64,000 nt of DNA from CAIKMD01 sp963729935 (lineage in GTDB: Bacteria; Pseudomonadota; Alphaproteobacteria; ATCC43930; CGMCC-115725): contig CAVSPW010000002.1 in the NCBI GenBank assembly GCA_963729935.1, forward strand, positions 558,001 to 622,000, read 5' to 3'. Under the pieces are notes generated by a model that saw only the letters and a list, made by a program, of their open reading frames with translations, made no database searches and had not been told where the DNA came from. Position numbers and translations under genes: made by a program. How positions within the stretch are numbered: the stretch's first letter is position 1; the number at the start of each line of letters is the position of its first letter. Shown piece after piece: positions 50,539-59,677 of the stretch.

Positions 50539-51585
50539 ATGTACACTGAATTCTACAAACTGACCGCGAAGCCGTTTCAGCTGAGTCCGAACCCGAAGTT
50601 CTTTTACGGCAGCACCGGCCACCAGAAGGCGATGGCGTATCTTCAATATGGGCTTCACCAGGGCGAGGGCTTCATCGTCATCACGGGCGACATCGGCACG
50701 GGCAAGACCACGTTGCTTGGCCATCTTCTCAGTCAGCTCGACAGCGCGCGATATCTCGCTGCGAAGCTCGTGACCACGCAGCTCGAGCCGGACGACATGC
50801 TTCGCATGGTAGTGTCGGCATTCGGCATGGATTCTCGCGGCCTCGACAAGGCAACCCTGCTTCGACATTTCGAGCGCTTCCTCCTCGACAATCAAAAGCG
50901 CGGGCGACGGATCCTTGTCCTCGTGGACGAGGCCCAGAATCTTCCCGTCAAATCGCTTGAAGAGCTTCGCATGCTTTCGAATTTCCAGGCGAACGAGGTG
51001 GCGCCCGTCCAATTCTGTTTACTCGGCCAACCTCAATTCCAGCACGTCCTCGCGAGCGACGACCTGGTACAGCTTCGCCAGAGGGTCATCGTTTCCTATC
51101 ACTTGGGCCCTCTCAGTCCCAGCGAAACACGAACCTACATCGAACACCGCCTGAGGCTCGTCGATTGGAAGGAAGATCCGAAAATTACCGACGAGGCCTA
51201 TGCCCGCATCCACCACTACACCGAGGGCGTTCCGCGCCGGATCAACGTCTTGTGCGACCGTATTTTTCTCTGCGGCATGCTGGAGGAGTTGCATGAAATC
51301 GGCGAGCAGACGGTCGACGCGGTTGCCGGCGAAATGTTGCAGGAGGGGGGATCCGCGGCGTCAAGGAAAGAACAAGACAGCGAGCTTGGAGAAGTCGAAG
51401 AGGCGAGTTCGAGCGGCTCGTTTGAAGATCTCGAGCGACGCCTCGCCTCTGCCGAACGAGTCCTCAAAGTCCATGACAAGACCCTTCGACGCGCCATTGA
51501 AATCGCGGAGTCTTACCTGAGAAGCCGGCCGGTCGCGGTCGGCGGCGATTTGAACGAACCGGTCCACCCTAAAGGCTCACAATGA
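50539..51585 (+). CDS. XrtA-associated AAA ATPase (ExeA-like)
   Basis: The 348-aa protein opens MYTEFYKLTAKPFQLSPNPKFFYGS, the hallmark of the ExeA/exosortase ATPase family. Walker A (TGDIGTGKTTLLGHL), Walker B (ILVLVDEAQNLP) and the arginine-finger region (GVPRRINVLCDRI) follow. The C-terminal 80 residues are a charged coiled coil. It is likely to power or control assembly of the secretion apparatus at the inner membrane. It overlaps the next gene by 4 bp (ATGA). Confidence 0.92.
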   Translation: MYTEFYKLTAKPFQLSPNPKFFYGSTGHQKAMAYLQYGLHQGEGFIVITGDIGTGKTTLLGHLLSQLDSARYLAAKLVTTQLEPDDMLRMVVSAFGMDSRGLDKATLLRHFERFLLDNQKRGRRILVLVDEAQNLPVKSLEELRMLSNFQANEVAPVQFCLLGQPQFQHVLASDDLVQLRQRVIVSYHLGPLSPSETRTYIEHRLRLVDWKEDPKITDEAYARIHHYTEGVPRRINVLCDRIFLCGMLEELHEIGEQTVDAVAGEMLQEGGSAASRKEQDSELGEVEEASSSGSFEDLERRLASAERVLKVHDKTLRRAIEIAESYLRSRPVAVGGDLNEPVHPKGSQ

Positions 51586-52532
51586 CCCTCTTCGAATCCA
51601 GTGTTGCGGGCGCGCCCGTGACCCATCGAGAAGAGAGGGACCCCGAACGGGCGGGGATTTCCGAAATTTCTCGCGTCGAGATTCGCAATGGCATGAGCGT
51701 CGATGTCGAAGATTTCTTTCAGGTGCAGGCATTTGCGGGGACGATCGGCCGCAAGGATTGGGACACACAACCCCGTCGGGTCGAGGCAAATACGGACCGG
51801 GTTCTCGGGCTGTTCGCCGATGCGGGCGTCAAGGCGACTTTTTTCACGCTCGGATGGATCGCTGAACGCTACCCAGAGCTCATTCGCAGGATCGTGAGCC
51901 AAGGCCACGAACTGGCAAGTCACGGCTACGATCATATTCCGGTCTTTGAGCAAACTCCCGACGTCTTTCGCGCCGACGTCCGGCGGACGAAGCGGCTTCT
52001 CGAGGATATCGGCGGTTGCGCCGTCCAAGGCTATCGGGCGGCGAGTTTCTCAATCAATGCGAAAAATCTTTGGGCCTTGAGGATTCTTGCCGAAGAGGGA
52101 TTTGTCTACAGCTCGAGCATCTATCCCATCGTGCACGATTTCTACGGCATGCCGACCGCGCCTCGGGGCATGTTTCACCCGCAGAATGATCCATTCATCG
52201 AGGTCCCGATGACCACCGTCGCTCTGTTCGGACACAAATTTCCGTGCAGTGGCGGGGGCTACTTTCGCCTCTTGCCCTATGCTTTGACGCGTTGGGCTTT
52301 CCGCCGCGTCAACGCGTCGGACCGGCGGCCTTGCGTATTCTATTTCCATCCATGGGAGATCGATCCCGCTCAGCCGAGACCCGCTGGCCTACCTTGGAAG
52401 AGCCGCGCGCGTCATTACTTGAATTTGGAGCGCATGGAAGGCCGGTTGCGGCGACTGCTCGTCGATTTTCAGTGGGACCGCATGGACCGGATATTTTTGA
52501 AGCCCGAGACGGAGCAGGCTCGTCCGACCTAA
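51582..52532 (+). CDS. XrtA-associated polysaccharide deacetylase
   Basis: In this 316-aa protein (start ATG 51582 in ATGA overlap), NGMSVDVEDFFQVQAF holds the first acidic metal residue. GHELASHGYDHIPV holds the two metal His, and FYFHPWEIDPAQPRP closes the domain. This is the family-4 carbohydrate esterase fold of the DUF3473-extended exosortase branch. It removes acetyl groups from N-acetyl sugars. No signal peptide is visible, so it acts in the cytosol or on lipid-linked sugars. It overlaps the following gene by one base (TAATG). Confidence 0.93.
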   Translation: MTLFESSVAGAPVTHREERDPERAGISEISRVEIRNGMSVDVEDFFQVQAFAGTIGRKDWDTQPRRVEANTDRVLGLFADAGVKATFFTLGWIAERYPELIRRIVSQGHELASHGYDHIPVFEQTPDVFRADVRRTKRLLEDIGGCAVQGYRAASFSINAKNLWALRILAEEGFVYSSSIYPIVHDFYGMPTAPRGMFHPQNDPFIEVPMTTVALFGHKFPCSGGGYFRLLPYALTRWAFRRVNASDRRPCVFYFHPWEIDPAQPRPAGLPWKSRARHYLNLERMEGRLRRLLVDFQWDRMDRIFLKPETEQARPT

Positions 52533-53572
52533 TGGGGCTCCAACTTCAGATCGGTGAATTGGACGATACTCGCCGTTCCGAATGGGACGAATTCGTGCGG
52601 AATTGTGCGGACGCGACATTCTTTCATCTTGCGGGATGGAAGCGCGTTATCGAACGAAGCTTCAGGCATCGAACCTATTATCTTTATGCCGAACGAGGCG
52701 GCGTGATCGAGGGCGTGTTGCCAATGGTCCACATCAAGGCACCTCTGTTGGGCGATGCGCTCACTTCGGTCGCTTTCTGCGTCTACGGTGGCCCGGCCGC
52801 ATCGAACGCCGAAGCGGCGTCGGCACTCGATGAAGCGGCGCGTGCGCTCGGTGATCGGCTAGACGTCGCACATTTGGAATACCGGCACCTTCATCGTCAC
52901 AGTTACTCGGGCGCGATCGAAAAATCCGACCTCTATGTCACTTTCCGCAAGCCGATCGAACCCGAGGTCGAGAAGAACCTTCTTGCCATCCCGCGCAAGC
53001 AACGCGCCATGATTCGCAAGGCGCAGAAGCTCGGCCTTCAGAGCGAAGTCGACGCGGACTGCCGGCGGCTTTTCGGTGTTTACAGCGAAAGCGTACGGAA
53101 TTTGGGTACGCCTGTATTCTCGCGTCGGTATTTCGAGGAGCTCAAGAGCGAATTTGGGCAAGATTGCGAGATAGTGATCATCACCGATCGCGGCACGCCA
53201 GTAAGCGGGGTCATGAATTTTTATTTTCGTGACGAAGTTCTGCCCTATTACGGCGGGGGAACACGGCACGCGCGGGATCTTGCCGCGAATGATTTTATGT
53301 ACTGGGAGGTGATGCGCCGCGCTTGCGAACGCGGCTGTCGCTTGTTTGATTTCGGCCGAAGCAAGCGCGGAACGGGCGCTTTTGATTTCAAGAAAAACTG
53401 GGGATTCGTGGCTCAGTCCTTATTCTATCAATACATCATCCGACGGGGACAGAAGCCGCCCGACATCAATCCTCTGAACCCCAAACTGCGACTCTTTGTC
53501 CAGACCTGGAAGCACCTGCCGCTCCCTATCGCCAATTTTTTCGGGCCCCATATCGTACGATATCTGGGTTGA
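52532..53572 (+). CDS. XrtA-associated FemAB-like acyltransferase
   Basis: The start at ATG 52532 overlaps the previous stop (TAATG), giving 346 aa. It has the double GNAT-like layout of FemAB proteins: DATFFHLAGWKRVIERSFRHRTYYLYAERGGVIEGVLPMV early, and RACERGCRLFDFGRSKRGTGAFDFKKNWGF late. FemAB enzymes transfer aminoacyl groups from tRNA. In exosortase loci the substrate is unknown, perhaps an amino-acid decoration of the amino-sugar polymer made by this island. Very tight coupling with the deacetylase suggests the two act on the same sugar: deacetylate, then re-acylate. Confidence 0.92.
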   Translation: MGLQLQIGELDDTRRSEWDEFVRNCADATFFHLAGWKRVIERSFRHRTYYLYAERGGVIEGVLPMVHIKAPLLGDALTSVAFCVYGGPAASNAEAASALDEAARALGDRLDVAHLEYRHLHRHSYSGAIEKSDLYVTFRKPIEPEVEKNLLAIPRKQRAMIRKAQKLGLQSEVDADCRRLFGVYSESVRNLGTPVFSRRYFEELKSEFGQDCEIVIITDRGTPVSGVMNFYFRDEVLPYYGGGTRHARDLAANDFMYWEVMRRACERGCRLFDFGRSKRGTGAFDFKKNWGFVAQSLFYQYIIRRGQKPPDINPLNPKLRLFVQTWKHLPLPIANFFGPHIVRYLG

Positions 53573-53576
53573 GACC

Positions 53577-54776
53577 ATGGATGAGCTCCTGGTTCTGACC
53601 CACCGCTTTCCCTATCCGCCCGACAAGGGCGATAAGATTCGCTCATGGAATTTTCTGCGATATTTGGCAGACCGCTATCACCTCTATCTGGGGACTTTCG
53701 TTGACGAACGCCGCGACTGGAGCTTTGTGGAGACGTTGCGCGGCCTCTGCCGCGACTGTTTTTTCGCCGGGCTGGACCCGCGCCTAGCGCGGCTTCGCAG
53801 TCTACAAGGTTTTATCAGCGGTAGCGCTTTAACGGTTCCCTATTACTTCGATCGCGGTCTTGATCATTGGGCGCGCAGTATTTTGGGCCGCCCCGGTCTT
53901 AGCCGCATCTTCATATATTGTTCGGCAATGGCGCAATATATTCCCCTCGAGATCCGGCGATCACGGCGTTGCGTCGCCGATCTCGTCGATATCGATTCCG
54001 AGAAATGGTTCGAATACGGTCGGACAATGCACGGTCTGAAAGCACGCATATCACAGCGCGAGGGTACGACGCTTCGCCGTATCGAGCGCGAAATCGCGTC
54101 GACCTTCGGCACGACAGTCGTCGCCACCCAGGCCGAGCGCGCCCTGTTTCAGAATTTTGCGCCGGAGAGCGCCGAGCGCATCGCCTGCATTCGCAACGGC
54201 GTTGACACCGATTATTTCTCGCCGGAGCGGCATTACGTTCGCCCGTGGGAGATCGGGGGTACGTCGCTTGTCTTCACGGGAGCGATGGATTACTGGCCCA
54301 ACATCGATGCCGTCATCCATTTCGCCAAATCGGTCCTGCCCCTCGTGCGGCAGCAGGTCCCGGATACGCGCTTGATTGTTGTCGGCTCGAACCCGAGTTC
54401 GGCGGTGAAGGCGCTGGCAAACGGAACCGATATCATCGTCACCGGCCGTGTCCCGGACGTTCGCCCTTATGTCGCCCACGCGAACGCGATCGTGGCGCCT
54501 TTGAGGATCGCGCGAGGTGTCCAGAACAAAATGCTCGAAGGCATGGCGATGGCGAAGCCGGTCATCGCGTCTCGTGAGGCCGCCATCGGTATCGAGGGGC
54601 AGGTCGGGGAAGATTTTCTGGTCGCCGAGAACGCCGAAGCCTTCGTCGCCGCCATACAGACCGTCGTCTCCTCTCCCTTAGGCAACGCGATCGGACAGAA
54701 CGCGCGGCGCCGCGTTCTGGCGGATTACGACTGGTCCATAAGCGCCGGCCGCCTCGAGGCGGCGCTCAATGCGTAG
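53577..54776 (+). CDS. XrtA-associated group 1 glycosyltransferase
   Basis: In this 399-aa protein with start ATG 53577, the first residues ELLVLTHRFPYPPDKGDKIRSWNFLRYLA identify the exosortase glycosyltransferase family (GT4-like). The donor-binding end includes GAMDYWPNIDAVIHFAKSVLP and the E-x7-E area APLRIARGVQNKMLEGMAMAKPVIAS. It would add one sugar of the repeat unit to the lipid carrier on the cytoplasmic face. It is the only ordinary glycosyltransferase in the window, so the repeat unit may be short or other transferases lie elsewhere. Confidence 0.92.
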   Translation: MDELLVLTHRFPYPPDKGDKIRSWNFLRYLADRYHLYLGTFVDERRDWSFVETLRGLCRDCFFAGLDPRLARLRSLQGFISGSALTVPYYFDRGLDHWARSILGRPGLSRIFIYCSAMAQYIPLEIRRSRRCVADLVDIDSEKWFEYGRTMHGLKARISQREGTTLRRIEREIASTFGTTVVATQAERALFQNFAPESAERIACIRNGVDTDYFSPERHYVRPWEIGGTSLVFTGAMDYWPNIDAVIHFAKSVLPLVRQQVPDTRLIVVGSNPSSAVKALANGTDIIVTGRVPDVRPYVAHANAIVAPLRIARGVQNKMLEGMAMAKPVIASREAAIGIEGQVGEDFLVAENAEAFVAAIQTVVSSPLGNAIGQNARRRVLADYDWSISAGRLEAALNA

Positions 54777-54863
54777 CGCGGCGCCAGCGGCGCCGACCGG
54801 ACACGCGAATGCGGCGCGAGCCCATATTGCGCGAGCCGGATATCAGGACTGAGAGCGCCGCCA

Positions 54864-56405
54864 ATGGCCACAAACGTTGATACCCGTCGAGAGCGCATGA
54901 CGCTGACGAAACAACTCGCTGCCGCGATGGTCGCATTTGTGGCTCTTATCCTGGTGTTTCACGATACGGCCTGGGCGATCGTTTCGACTTGGTACGAATC
55001 GAATGCGTTCAACCACGGCTTTCTGATCCTACCGATTTGCGCCTATTTGGCGTGGCATCAACGTGCCAAGGCGTCCGAAACGAAGATCGAACCCGATTTC
55101 CGTGGGCTCCTCTTCGTTGCACTCTCGGCGGCAAGCTGGCTGGTTGGCAAGGCCACGGGCACCCTGCTCATTCAGGAAATGAGCCTGGTCATGATGGCTC
55201 AAACCATCTTCCTGACGATGTATGGCTGGCCGATGTGGCGGGTGTTCATGTTCCCGCTGCTCTATTTGTTCTTTGCCGTTCCCGTGGGCATCGAGATCGT
55301 GCCGCAGCTCCAAGCCGTCACCGCGGCACTCGCGGTCAGCCTGATCCGGGACGTCGGGATTCCTGTTTTCAATGACGGCAACATCATTACGATTCCAACT
55401 GGCACGTTCTTTGTGGCTGAAGAGTGTTCGGGCGTGCGTTTCCTCACCGCATCCATAGCGGTAGGAGTGCTATATGCTGGCATCTCCTACCGGACATGGT
55501 GGCGCAGGGCGCTCTTCGTAGTATTATCGGCGACCGTCCCCATCGCTGCCAACGGTTTCCGCGCCTTTGGCATTATCCTACTCACCTATCTGACCAACAA
55601 TGAGATCGCGCACGGTGTCGACCACATCACCTATGGATGGATCTTTTTCACTTTCGTCACCTTCGTCATCTTGGCGATCGGCGCAAGCTTCCGTGAAAAG
55701 ACCGACACCGGAATGGCAGCGCCGGCCGTCACACGCCACACCAGTCACGCGAGATCATTCGGACAGGTTGCGACAATCGGGCTTGGTGCGCTTGTCATAG
55801 GCGCTCTTGCGGCAATTTACGGCGCGGGTATCGATCACCGGCCGCGCGCGGAACCGCCCCATCTGGCCGTGCCACTGAACGATGGCACCTGGCAACAGAC
55901 GAATGCCGACCGCGATCGGCTAACGCCCGTTTTCGCGGCACCTGACATTGTGCTGAACACAGCCTACATCCAGGGCGATTCGACGGTCGACCTCCATATC
56001 GGCTACTACCTCAGCAACCGGCGTGGGGCCCAAATCGTGAGTTCCGAACATAAGATCGGCGAAGATAACGGCTGGATTGTCGCTGCGGCCGGCACACGCT
56101 CCATCAAGCTTGGCGTCGAGCCCTTCTCGGTCCGGTTTACGCGCAGCGTCGGCACAGCCGGCGGCCACGTGATCTGGTATTGGTATTGGATCGACGGCCG
56201 CTTTACCGGCAGTCCTTATCTGGCAAAGCTGCTCGAAGCAAAGGTCAAGCTGCTGGGGGGCGATCCCAAGGCAGCGATCATAGCCATCGGCGCCGATTAC
56301 AGCGACAACGCGGCCAAAGCCGACACGGCATTGAGCGAGTTTGCCTCCACGATGGGATGGCTCGGGCCCGTGCTTGACGGCGAAACAGCGCATTCAGCTC
56401 ATTGA
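54864..56405 (+). CDS. xrtA: Exosortase A with fused EpsI domain
   Basis: In this 513-aa protein, residues 20-275 form an eight-helix EpsH-type exosortase. The three catalytic residues are readable: Cys188 in VAEECSGVRFLTAS, Arg233 in AANGFRAFGIILL and His254 in GVDHITYGWIFF. After a linker and one more helix (QVATIGLGALVIGALAAIYG), residues 325-500 are the EpsI domain (LNDGTWQQTNAD; GYYLSNRRGAQIVSSEHKI). Family knowledge assigns thiol transpeptidase or protease action on PEP-CTERM tails at the periplasmic side. The fused EpsI is the usual form for XrtA. It is the last gene of the plus operon. The matching substrate is encoded at 38140. Confidence 0.95.
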   Translation: MATNVDTRRERMTLTKQLAAAMVAFVALILVFHDTAWAIVSTWYESNAFNHGFLILPICAYLAWHQRAKASETKIEPDFRGLLFVALSAASWLVGKATGTLLIQEMSLVMMAQTIFLTMYGWPMWRVFMFPLLYLFFAVPVGIEIVPQLQAVTAALAVSLIRDVGIPVFNDGNIITIPTGTFFVAEECSGVRFLTASIAVGVLYAGISYRTWWRRALFVVLSATVPIAANGFRAFGIILLTYLTNNEIAHGVDHITYGWIFFTFVTFVILAIGASFREKTDTGMAAPAVTRHTSHARSFGQVATIGLGALVIGALAAIYGAGIDHRPRAEPPHLAVPLNDGTWQQTNADRDRLTPVFAAPDIVLNTAYIQGDSTVDLHIGYYLSNRRGAQIVSSEHKIGEDNGWIVAAAGTRSIKLGVEPFSVRFTRSVGTAGGHVIWYWYWIDGRFTGSPYLAKLLEAKVKLLGGDPKAAIIAIGADYSDNAAKADTALSEFASTMGWLGPVLDGETAHSAH

Positions 56406-56428
56406 AAAACTTAGGCTGAATCTCGGAC

Positions 56429-57835
56429 CTATCGGCCGCCCCGGTTGAGCAGGATGGCGCGGGCCGTCGAGAGGATGATGAGAATATCGAATATAAAGCT
56501 GTAATTCTTGATGTAGTAAAGATCATAGGAAAGCTTTGCCTTTGCATCCTCGATCGAGGCGCCATAGGGGTAGTTGATCTGTGCCCATCCCGTGATTCCG
56601 GGCCGCACACGATGTCGCTCGGAATAGAAGGGCACCTCCTTAGCGAGACTTTCGACGAAAAACGGCCGTTCGGGCCGCGGCCCAACAAAGCTCATATCGC
56701 CGCGCAGCACGTTGAAGATCTGCGGCAACTCGTCGATGCGCATCGTCCGCAAAAACATGCCGATCGACGTAATCCGCGGGTCACGAACCGCAGCCCATTG
56801 CGGGACACCGGCGCTTTCGGCATCGATCCGCATCGTCCGAAACTTGTACATCGTAAATCCGACACCGTTGCGACCCACTCTTTCCTGCTTGTAAAGGATG
56901 GGTCCGGGGCTGCTCACGCGGATCGCAATCATGCAGACCGCCAACAATGGCGCCATAACGATGAGGAGAGCGAGGCTTGCCGAAACATCGAGGAGGCGCT
57001 TGAGAACGACATTGATCTCCGAGCTGGTCTGAAATCCGTCCGAGTAGATGAGCCAGCTCGGATCAAGCGCGCTGAGGTTGACGCGACGCGTCTCGCGCTC
57101 CCAGAAGGATAGATAGTTCGTGATCGTAATGCCTTCCATCCGCGCCTCGAGCAGCGTCTGGAGGGGAACGCCCCGTCGATCGTCCAAAGCGACGACGATC
57201 TCCCTCACACCCTCGGTCCGCGCCACCGACAAAAGCGATTTACCGCAAGGCTTCAGCCGCGACTTCGGAACGAGCCCGACCTCGTCGGTCAAGCTTGTAT
57301 ATCCAATGATCGTCGTATTCGAATGTTCTTGTTGCGTCATCAAGTGTTCGATTTCGGCGGCGAGCCTTCCGGTCCCAACAACAAGAACGCGATAAGGCAT
57401 CTTGGTGGCGCGAGATATTCCGGCGAATATCATTCGCCAAAGCAGAACCGCAAAAAAGGCAAAGCCCACCCAAAGCGAGTAGATCATCGCCTGGTTCGCA
57501 TCGGCCAAACCACCCGGATTCGGCAACTGCACCAACCAGAATAGAACGATGACCGGCGCACAGATTCCGCCACATACGATCAACCGCGGGATGGCGCGCC
57601 TCACATCGGCGATCAACCATTTATCATAGAGGCCGATCACATACATGATGACAGAGCTGAAAACGCCCGCGAACAGGATAGCCGTCAGATAGCGATCAAC
57701 GATCTCGGCGCGAACGGGCCGCATGAAAGCCGAAGTGCGAGCGGCCACGAAAAACACGGACACGATTACGATTGCGTCACAGACAAACAGCAATAGCGCC
57801 GACACAGGCAAATAATGACGGAAAACCCTTAGCAA
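56429..57835 (-). CDS. Priming sugar-phosphate transferase (EpsB/WcaJ-type)
   Basis: TTG 57835 is supported by GGGGGAG 4 nt upstream; the next in-frame Met would cut into the first helix. The 468-aa chain has four N-terminal helices and a CoA-binding-like middle domain (YRVLVVGTGRLAAEIEHLM). The C-terminal phosphoglycosyl transferase contains KRLLDVSASLALLIVMAPLLAVC, YKQERVGRNGVGFTMYKFRTM and the RPERPFFVESLAKEVPFYSERHRVRPGITGWAQI block. It transfers the first sugar-phosphate to undecaprenyl phosphate. It belongs to the exosortase-linked branch. It converges on xrtA. Confidence 0.93.
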   Translation of the reverse strand: MLRVFRHYLPVSALLLFVCDAIVIVSVFFVAARTSAFMRPVRAEIVDRYLTAILFAGVFSSVIMYVIGLYDKWLIADVRRAIPRLIVCGGICAPVIVLFWLVQLPNPGGLADANQAMIYSLWVGFAFFAVLLWRMIFAGISRATKMPYRVLVVGTGRLAAEIEHLMTQQEHSNTTIIGYTSLTDEVGLVPKSRLKPCGKSLLSVARTEGVREIVVALDDRRGVPLQTLLEARMEGITITNYLSFWERETRRVNLSALDPSWLIYSDGFQTSSEINVVLKRLLDVSASLALLIVMAPLLAVCMIAIRVSSPGPILYKQERVGRNGVGFTMYKFRTMRIDAESAGVPQWAAVRDPRITSIGMFLRTMRIDELPQIFNVLRGDMSFVGPRPERPFFVESLAKEVPFYSERHRVRPGITGWAQINYPYGASIEDAKAKLSYDLYYIKNYSFIFDILIILSTARAILLNRGGR

Positions 57836-58555
57836 CGTACTCCCCCGAGAGGCACCGGACGCTCCGATTTTTCAAAAATCGTTCACCGACTTGCGCAGCG
57901 CCAGCTGCAATGCGACTGGGCCGCTTTAAACTGTTGCTCTCCGAACAAAGTATGATGCGCGGCGAGCACAAGAAAGAAGATGATCGCTTAAATTTGAATG
58001 ATTCAAGGCAACTACATCTCTCCCACCAAGTCAAGGCTATCAAAATCGTTAAGCACGTGATGCAGTCGCGCTGCATCCCCTTACGCTATCGGACTCGAGG
58101 TATCCACCACAAAAATAGTCGAACCGAGGGCGTGTCCCGACATACTTCCTGTCGGTCCGGCGCGACAAATCGGGATAGACGTCCGTCACGGCAACTGGAC
58201 CGCGCCGTCCGCGAAACAGCGTGCCACGCATCCGCCGGAGGCACCGCCATTATGGATTCACCATGTTACACTTTTCCTGCGGCCGCAAAGATCGCCTGCG
58301 CGTGGCGCCTTCCGACACGTCGGGATCGGCCGAACCGGTCCCCGCATCGGCTCCCGAAGAGAGGGCGTGCGCAATAGAGGAAAATTACGCTTGGCGCGCA
58401 TCCATCAACCTTTACAACAGGGTTAATGCTTCTGACGCCTGGTAAAGAAATTGCGGACGCTTAATATTGGGATTATAAGGTCCGTTCGTATATTTAAAAT
58501 GTCGTTTGACGATCAGGCTGGCATTTAATCTAACTTAACAACCACGCAAGTCGAT
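57836..58555. other. Long divergent control region
   Basis: These 720 bp between the priming transferase and a deacetylase show no gene with a ribosome site. A possible sigma-54 element on the plus strand is listed separately (58440). AT-rich patches lie near 57960-58060 and 58450-58550. Confidence 0.5.
58440..58454 (+). promoter_or_regulatory. Possible sigma-54 site upstream of the second deacetylase
   Basis: TGGTAAAGAAATTGC keeps the invariant GG and GC at 10-nt spacing and a perfect TTGC -12 box, but the -24 box is TGGTAA instead of TGGCAC. It lies about 100 nt before the start codon. Moderate to weak. Confidence 0.35.
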
Positions 58556-59566
58556 ATGTCGGCCTTTTGCCAAAGAACAGTGATGTCTACGCGAGATTTT
58601 GCGAGACCGAGACTCATAGTGGTGGTTGACACCGAAGAGGAATTCGACTGGGGACAAGGTTTTTCGCGCAGCGCGCTTGGCGTCGATCATATGAAGCACC
58701 AGCACAAGGCCCAGCGGCTCTTCGCGCGCTACGGTATTCGGCCAACCTATGTTGTCGATTATGCGATCGCTTCTCAGGAAACCGGATTTCGCGAGCTGCG
58801 CGACTGGTTCGCCGATGGACAGTGCGGTTTGGGCGCCCACCTTCACCCCTGGGTCAACCCCCCCTTCGACGAAGAATTGTCAGCTTTCAATTCCTATCCT
58901 GGTAACCTTCCGCACCTCATTGAGCGCACGAAGCTGGCGCGGCTCACCGACACGATCGAGAACAATTTGGGCCATCGCCCGACGATCTACCGGGCCGGTC
59001 GCTACGGGATCGGACCGATGACGGCGGCGATCCTCGGTGAACTCGGGTACGAAATCGATACGAGCGTCGTTCCATTAACGGACTTCGGCGCGGATGGCGG
59101 CCCCGATTTCAACGGGTTTCCAACGGATCCATTTTGGTTCGGTCCCGGCAACCGGTTGCTCGAAATCCCGCTCACTGTCGGTTGGTGCGGTCTGCTGCGC
59201 GCCCATGGCGGGGCACTCCAGCCCTCTTTGATCTCTGATCTTGGAATGAGATTTCATCTTCCCGGCGTCTTCGCGCGGCTTCGGCTTTTTGAGCGGATCC
59301 GCCTGACGCCGGAAGGCGCGAATTTTGGCGAACTTAAGCGTCTGACCGATACGCTTCTGGGTTCAGGGACGCGTGTCTTCGTCCTTAGCTATCACAGTCC
59401 ATCCCTCGTGCCAGGCAACACGCCCTACGTGCGCACATCGGCGGAACTCGATCAATTCCTCGGGAAGATCGACCGCTTCTGTGAATATTTCCTCGGAGCG
59501 TGCGGCGGGCTTGCAAGTTCGCCGTATGATGTGCGGTCATCTTTGACCGAGGCAAGCGCCGCATGA
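58556..59566 (+). CDS. Polysaccharide deacetylase-like protein (WalW type)
   Basis: This protein has 336 aa from ATG 58556 (ATG 58583 would remove nine residues and is equally possible). IVVVDTEEEFDWGQGFSR gives the acidic metal site and GLGAHLHPWVNPPFDEEL the His pair. RPTIYRAGRYGIGP and RVFVLSYHSPSLVPGNTPYV complete the fold. This WalW-like branch of the carbohydrate esterase 4 superfamily is often near exosortase genes. It differs clearly from the deacetylase at 51582, so the island has two, perhaps for different sugars or steps. No signal peptide. Confidence 0.83.
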   Translation: MSAFCQRTVMSTRDFARPRLIVVVDTEEEFDWGQGFSRSALGVDHMKHQHKAQRLFARYGIRPTYVVDYAIASQETGFRELRDWFADGQCGLGAHLHPWVNPPFDEELSAFNSYPGNLPHLIERTKLARLTDTIENNLGHRPTIYRAGRYGIGPMTAAILGELGYEIDTSVVPLTDFGADGGPDFNGFPTDPFWFGPGNRLLEIPLTVGWCGLLRAHGGALQPSLISDLGMRFHLPGVFARLRLFERIRLTPEGANFGELKRLTDTLLGSGTRVFVLSYHSPSLVPGNTPYVRTSAELDQFLGKIDRFCEYFLGACGGLASSPYDVRSSLTEASAA

Positions 59567-59677
59567 GGGCGGGACACTTATTGACCCTCTGCCTCCGGTC
59601 GAATCGGTGTCAGGGCATGGATTTCATGAAGCTAGGACATCATCCTAGCCTCGGAACACGAGCGCTTCAGGTATGTG

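Noticed and set aside
58211..58226. TGGCACG on the minus strand ahead of the priming transferase
   Set aside because: The GC of the would-be -12 box is 11 nt from the GG instead of 10. Sigma-54 does not tolerate this, and the site is nearly 400 nt from the gene.
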